Positions 62,045 through 64,000 of a DNA stretch of 64,000 nucleotides are shown one piece after another. Source of the stretch: Microbacterium hydrothermale (GTDB lineage: Bacteria > Actinomycetota > Actinomycetes > Actinomycetales > Microbacteriaceae). Position 1 is the stretch's first letter; each line of letters starts with the position of its first letter. The stretch lies in contig NZ_STGM01000001.1 of NCBI RefSeq assembly GCF_004854025.1, forward strand, positions 62,001 through 126,000. The letters are read 5' to 3'. The position numbers were made by a program, and so were the translations under genes. A model generated the notes under the pieces. That model did no database searches and had not been told where the DNA came from. It saw only the letters and a list, made by a program, of their open reading frames with translations.

Positions 62045-64000
62045 ATGCAGATGACGGATGCCGCCACCCCCGGCGGTACGACGGCGAGCGACGGTCTCGA
62101 CGCCGACCAGCGCGAGATCGTCGCGTGGCCCGCCACCGCCAGCGGCGTCGTCGTGGGGGCTCCGGGGTCGGGCAAGACGACGACCCTGCTGGCGCGCGTG
62201 CGCGAGCTCGTGGCATCCGGTGTCGATCCCGACCACCTGCTCGTCCTCACCCCCACGCGGCCCGCGGCGACGGCGCTGCGCGATCCCCTCGCGCTCGCGG
62301 TCGAGCGCGCGACGGCCGGCGCGCTCGCGCGGTCGGTGGCGTCGTTCGCGTTCCACCTGGTGCGGGGTGCGGAGGTACGGCGGGGCGGCGAGCCCCCTCA
62401 GCTGCTCACCGGCGGCGACGAAGACCAGATCATCCGCGACCTGCTCGAGGGCGACGCCCTCGACGAGCTCGAGGGCGCGTCGCGCTGGCCCGACTGGCTG
62501 GGCCCGACCATCCGCGCCACCCGGGGGTTCCGCGGCGACCTGCGCGCGTTCCTGGCGGAGTGCACCGAGCTCGGACTCGGCTCCGACGACCTGACCGCCC
62601 TGGCCGCGCGACACGACCTTCCCGTGTGGGCGTCGCTGGCGTCGTTCGCCGACGAGTACCGCGCGGTGCGGGCGGAAATGCGCGGCGCGCACCGCGACGC
62701 GGCAGACCTCGCGCGCGAGGCGGTGTCGGTCCTCGACGACGCCCTCGCGGATCGCGCGCTGCTGGGGCGCTTCGCGACGCTGCGGTGCATCCTCGTCGAC
62801 GACGCCCAGGAGCTCACCGCGGGAGGCATCGACCTGCTGCGCGCCTGTCGCGCCCTCGGCATCGGCGTCGTCGCGTTCGGCGACCCCGACGTGGGATCGG
62901 GGGCCTTCCGCGGGGCGACGCCCGAGAATTTCGCGCGTCTCGCGCGCGAACTCGGAACTCTCGCGGCGCTCCGCACCCCGCACCGTGGAACGCCCGAACA
63001 GATCGACCTGGTGCGCCAGGTGGCATCCCGCATCGGCGCGGCCGGCGTCGTGGCGCACCGCAGCGCGCCCGTCGGCGTGGCGGGGCAGGGCTCGGTGCGC
63101 ACCTACCTGCTCCGCTCGCCCGCCGAAGAGGCCGACGCGATCGCCCGCATCTTGCGCGAACGGCACGTGATCGAGGGAGTGGCCTGGGGATCCTGCGCGG
63201 TCATCGCCCACGACTCGCGACAGGTTGCGACCCTCGAGGCCGAGCTGGCCGCTCGCGAGGTGCCCGCTCGCGCCAGCGGGCCCGGTCTCGCCCTGGGTGC
63301 GCAGCGACCGGTACGCGACCTCGTGCGCCTGGTCGAACTCGGCACGACCGCTCCGGAGGAGTGGGTCGCCGACGACGTCGTCGACGCTCTGCTCGGCACG
63401 TTCGGGGGCCTGGATGCCATCGAGCTGCGGCGACTGCGCACGGCCCTGCGCCACGAAGAGGTCGGGGCCGGGGGAGTGCGCGCGGCGACCGAACTCCTGG
63501 TGTCGGGCGTGCGGTTCCCCCTCGAGCTGGCCACGATCGACTCCCGGGAGGCTCGCCGCGCGATCCGTCTCGGCGAGACCCTCGCGGCGCTGCGCGGCCA
63601 GGCGGAGGGCCGGGCGACCGCGCACGAGCTCCTCTGGACGGCATGGGAGCGCAGCGCCCTCTCGCGCACCTGGCGCGAGGCCGCGCGCGGTCACGGGCCC
63701 ATCGCCGAGCAGGCCGATCGCGACCTCGACGCGATCGTCGCGCTGTTCCAAGCCGCCAAGCGCTTCACCGAACGCGAACCCGACGGCGAAGCGGCGGTGT
63801 TCCTGCGGTCCGTCCTCGACAGCGACGTCGCCGAAGACCGCATCGAGCAGCCGGCCGTGGTCGACACGGTGCGCATCCTCACCCCCGCCGCGGCCGCCGG
63901 CACAGCGTTCGACACGGTTGTCATCGCCGGTGTGCAAGACGGCGTCTGGCCGAACACGCGGTTGCGTGGCGGTCTGCTCGAGACCTGGCGTCTCGCCGAC
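62045..64000 (+). CDS. UvrD/AdnA-like ATP-dependent DNA helicase, cut by window end
   Basis: At least 652 codons, open at the window edge. Superfamily I motifs: Walker A GAPGSGKTTTL near residue 40, motif Ia LVLTPTRPAATAL, motif II CILVDDAQEL (DD instead of DE), motif III VAFGDPDVGSGAFRGA, and AAGTAFDTVVIAGVQDGVWP in motif V. In Actinobacteria this gene next to DUF3107 encodes the first of two linked helicase-nuclease proteins resembling AdnA/AdnB that resect double-strand breaks; a PD-(D/E)XK nuclease domain would lie beyond the edge. The changed Walker B fits a weaker motor subunit. TAGCGT (62032-62037) precedes ATG 62045 by seven bases; ATG 62051 is an alternative start. Confidence 0.85.
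   Translation, partial: MQMTDAATPGGTTASDGLDADQREIVAWPATASGVVVGAPGSGKTTTLLARVRELVASGVDPDHLLVLTPTRPAATALRDPLALAVERATAGALARSVASFAFHLVRGAEVRRGGEPPQLLTGGDEDQIIRDLLEGDALDELEGASRWPDWLGPTIRATRGFRGDLRAFLAECTELGLGSDDLTALAARHDLPVWASLASFADEYRAVRAEMRGAHRDAADLAREAVSVLDDALADRALLGRFATLRCILVDDAQELTAGGIDLLRACRALGIGVVAFGDPDVGSGAFRGATPENFARLARELGTLAALRTPHRGTPEQIDLVRQVASRIGAAGVVAHRSAPVGVAGQGSVRTYLLRSPAEEADAIARILRERHVIEGVAWGSCAVIAHDSRQVATLEAELAAREVPARASGPGLALGAQRPVRDLVRLVELGTTAPEEWVADDVVDALLGTFGGLDAIELRRLRTALRHEEVGAGGVRAATELLVSGVRFPLELATIDSREARRAIRLGETLAALRGQAEGRATAHELLWTAWERSALSRTWREAARGHGPIAEQADRDLDAIVALFQAAKRFTEREPDGEAAVFLRSVLDSDVAEDRIEQPAVVDTVRILTPAAAAGTAFDTVVIAGVQDGVWPNTRLRGGLLETWRLAD

Overview
The window is chromosomal DNA of a high-GC (about 70%) actinobacterium. 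Codon use, the divergent small genes, many GTG starts, -10 boxes of the TAxxxT type placed just before start codons, and the constant recurrence of GGATGCC/GGCATCC point to Microbacteriaceae, most likely Microbacterium. No rRNA, tRNA, phage, transposase or CRISPR array was found. Most of the window is housekeeping core; the accessory-looking parts are about 9.1-10.5 kb and 34.4-37.7 kb, which have lower GC and lack the GGATGCC motif.

Layout. 1-6.4 kb (minus): an NAD biosynthesis operon, nrtR-like regulator > nadA > nadB > nadC > cysteine desulfurase, followed by a glycosyltransferase cut by the window edge. 6.6-7.8 kb: a MarP-like membrane serine protease. 7.9-10.5 kb: a three-gene cassette of a small ESX-like protein, an alpha/beta hydrolase with a helical N-terminus, and a lipoprotein. 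10.5-15.3 kb: a tandem glycine riboswitch followed by gcvT-gcvH-gcvP. 15.6-30.3 kb: two complete oligopeptide-type ABC importers, each with a fused double ATPase, plus a third solute-binding lipoprotein, a CPBP membrane protein and a PH-like membrane protein. 30.5-32.4 kb: typA. 32.7-34.4 kb: a cupin-XRE regulator divergent from azlCD with a well-formed candidate operator pair. 34.4-37.6 kb: a decayed copy of a small membrane gene and a large secreted RCC1-repeat protein. 37.9-45.0 kb: a small membrane protein, a 7Fe ferredoxin, dapC, gltA, a DDAH-like hydrolase, a TPR-like protein, dapD and dapE, so three lysine/meso-DAP genes sit within 6.4 kb. 45.0-52.8 kb: a GT-C membrane glycosyltransferase, DUF3117, an O-methyltransferase, tatB, then mrp/DUF1003/MgtE-N-CBS (minus), a stress-protein-like membrane protein and an alpha/beta hydrolase. 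53.0-57.3 kb (minus): gamma-glutamyltransferase, aminopeptidase P and an EEP-family membrane protein. 57.6-64 kb: a PHP phosphoesterase, a DEAD-box helicase, a ferritin-like protein, two small proteins and the start of a UvrD/AdnA-like helicase cut by the window edge.

Functional logic. The cysteine desulfurase next to nadA fits supply of sulfur for the NadA 4Fe-4S cluster, and the regulator at the head of the operon has a Nudix box too damaged for catalysis, as in NrtR sensors of NAD metabolites. The glycine riboswitch ties glycine level to the cleavage system. The azlCD exporter is opposed by its probable repressor.

The most unusual signals are non-coding: dispersed near-perfect palindromes of at least three kinds, minisatellites, a palindrome or minisatellite at every convergent gene junction, an in-frame palindrome insertion inside gcvT, a 19-codon coupled leader ORF before a transporter operon, a paired operator at azlCD, and a strongly over-used heptamer throughout the core genes.
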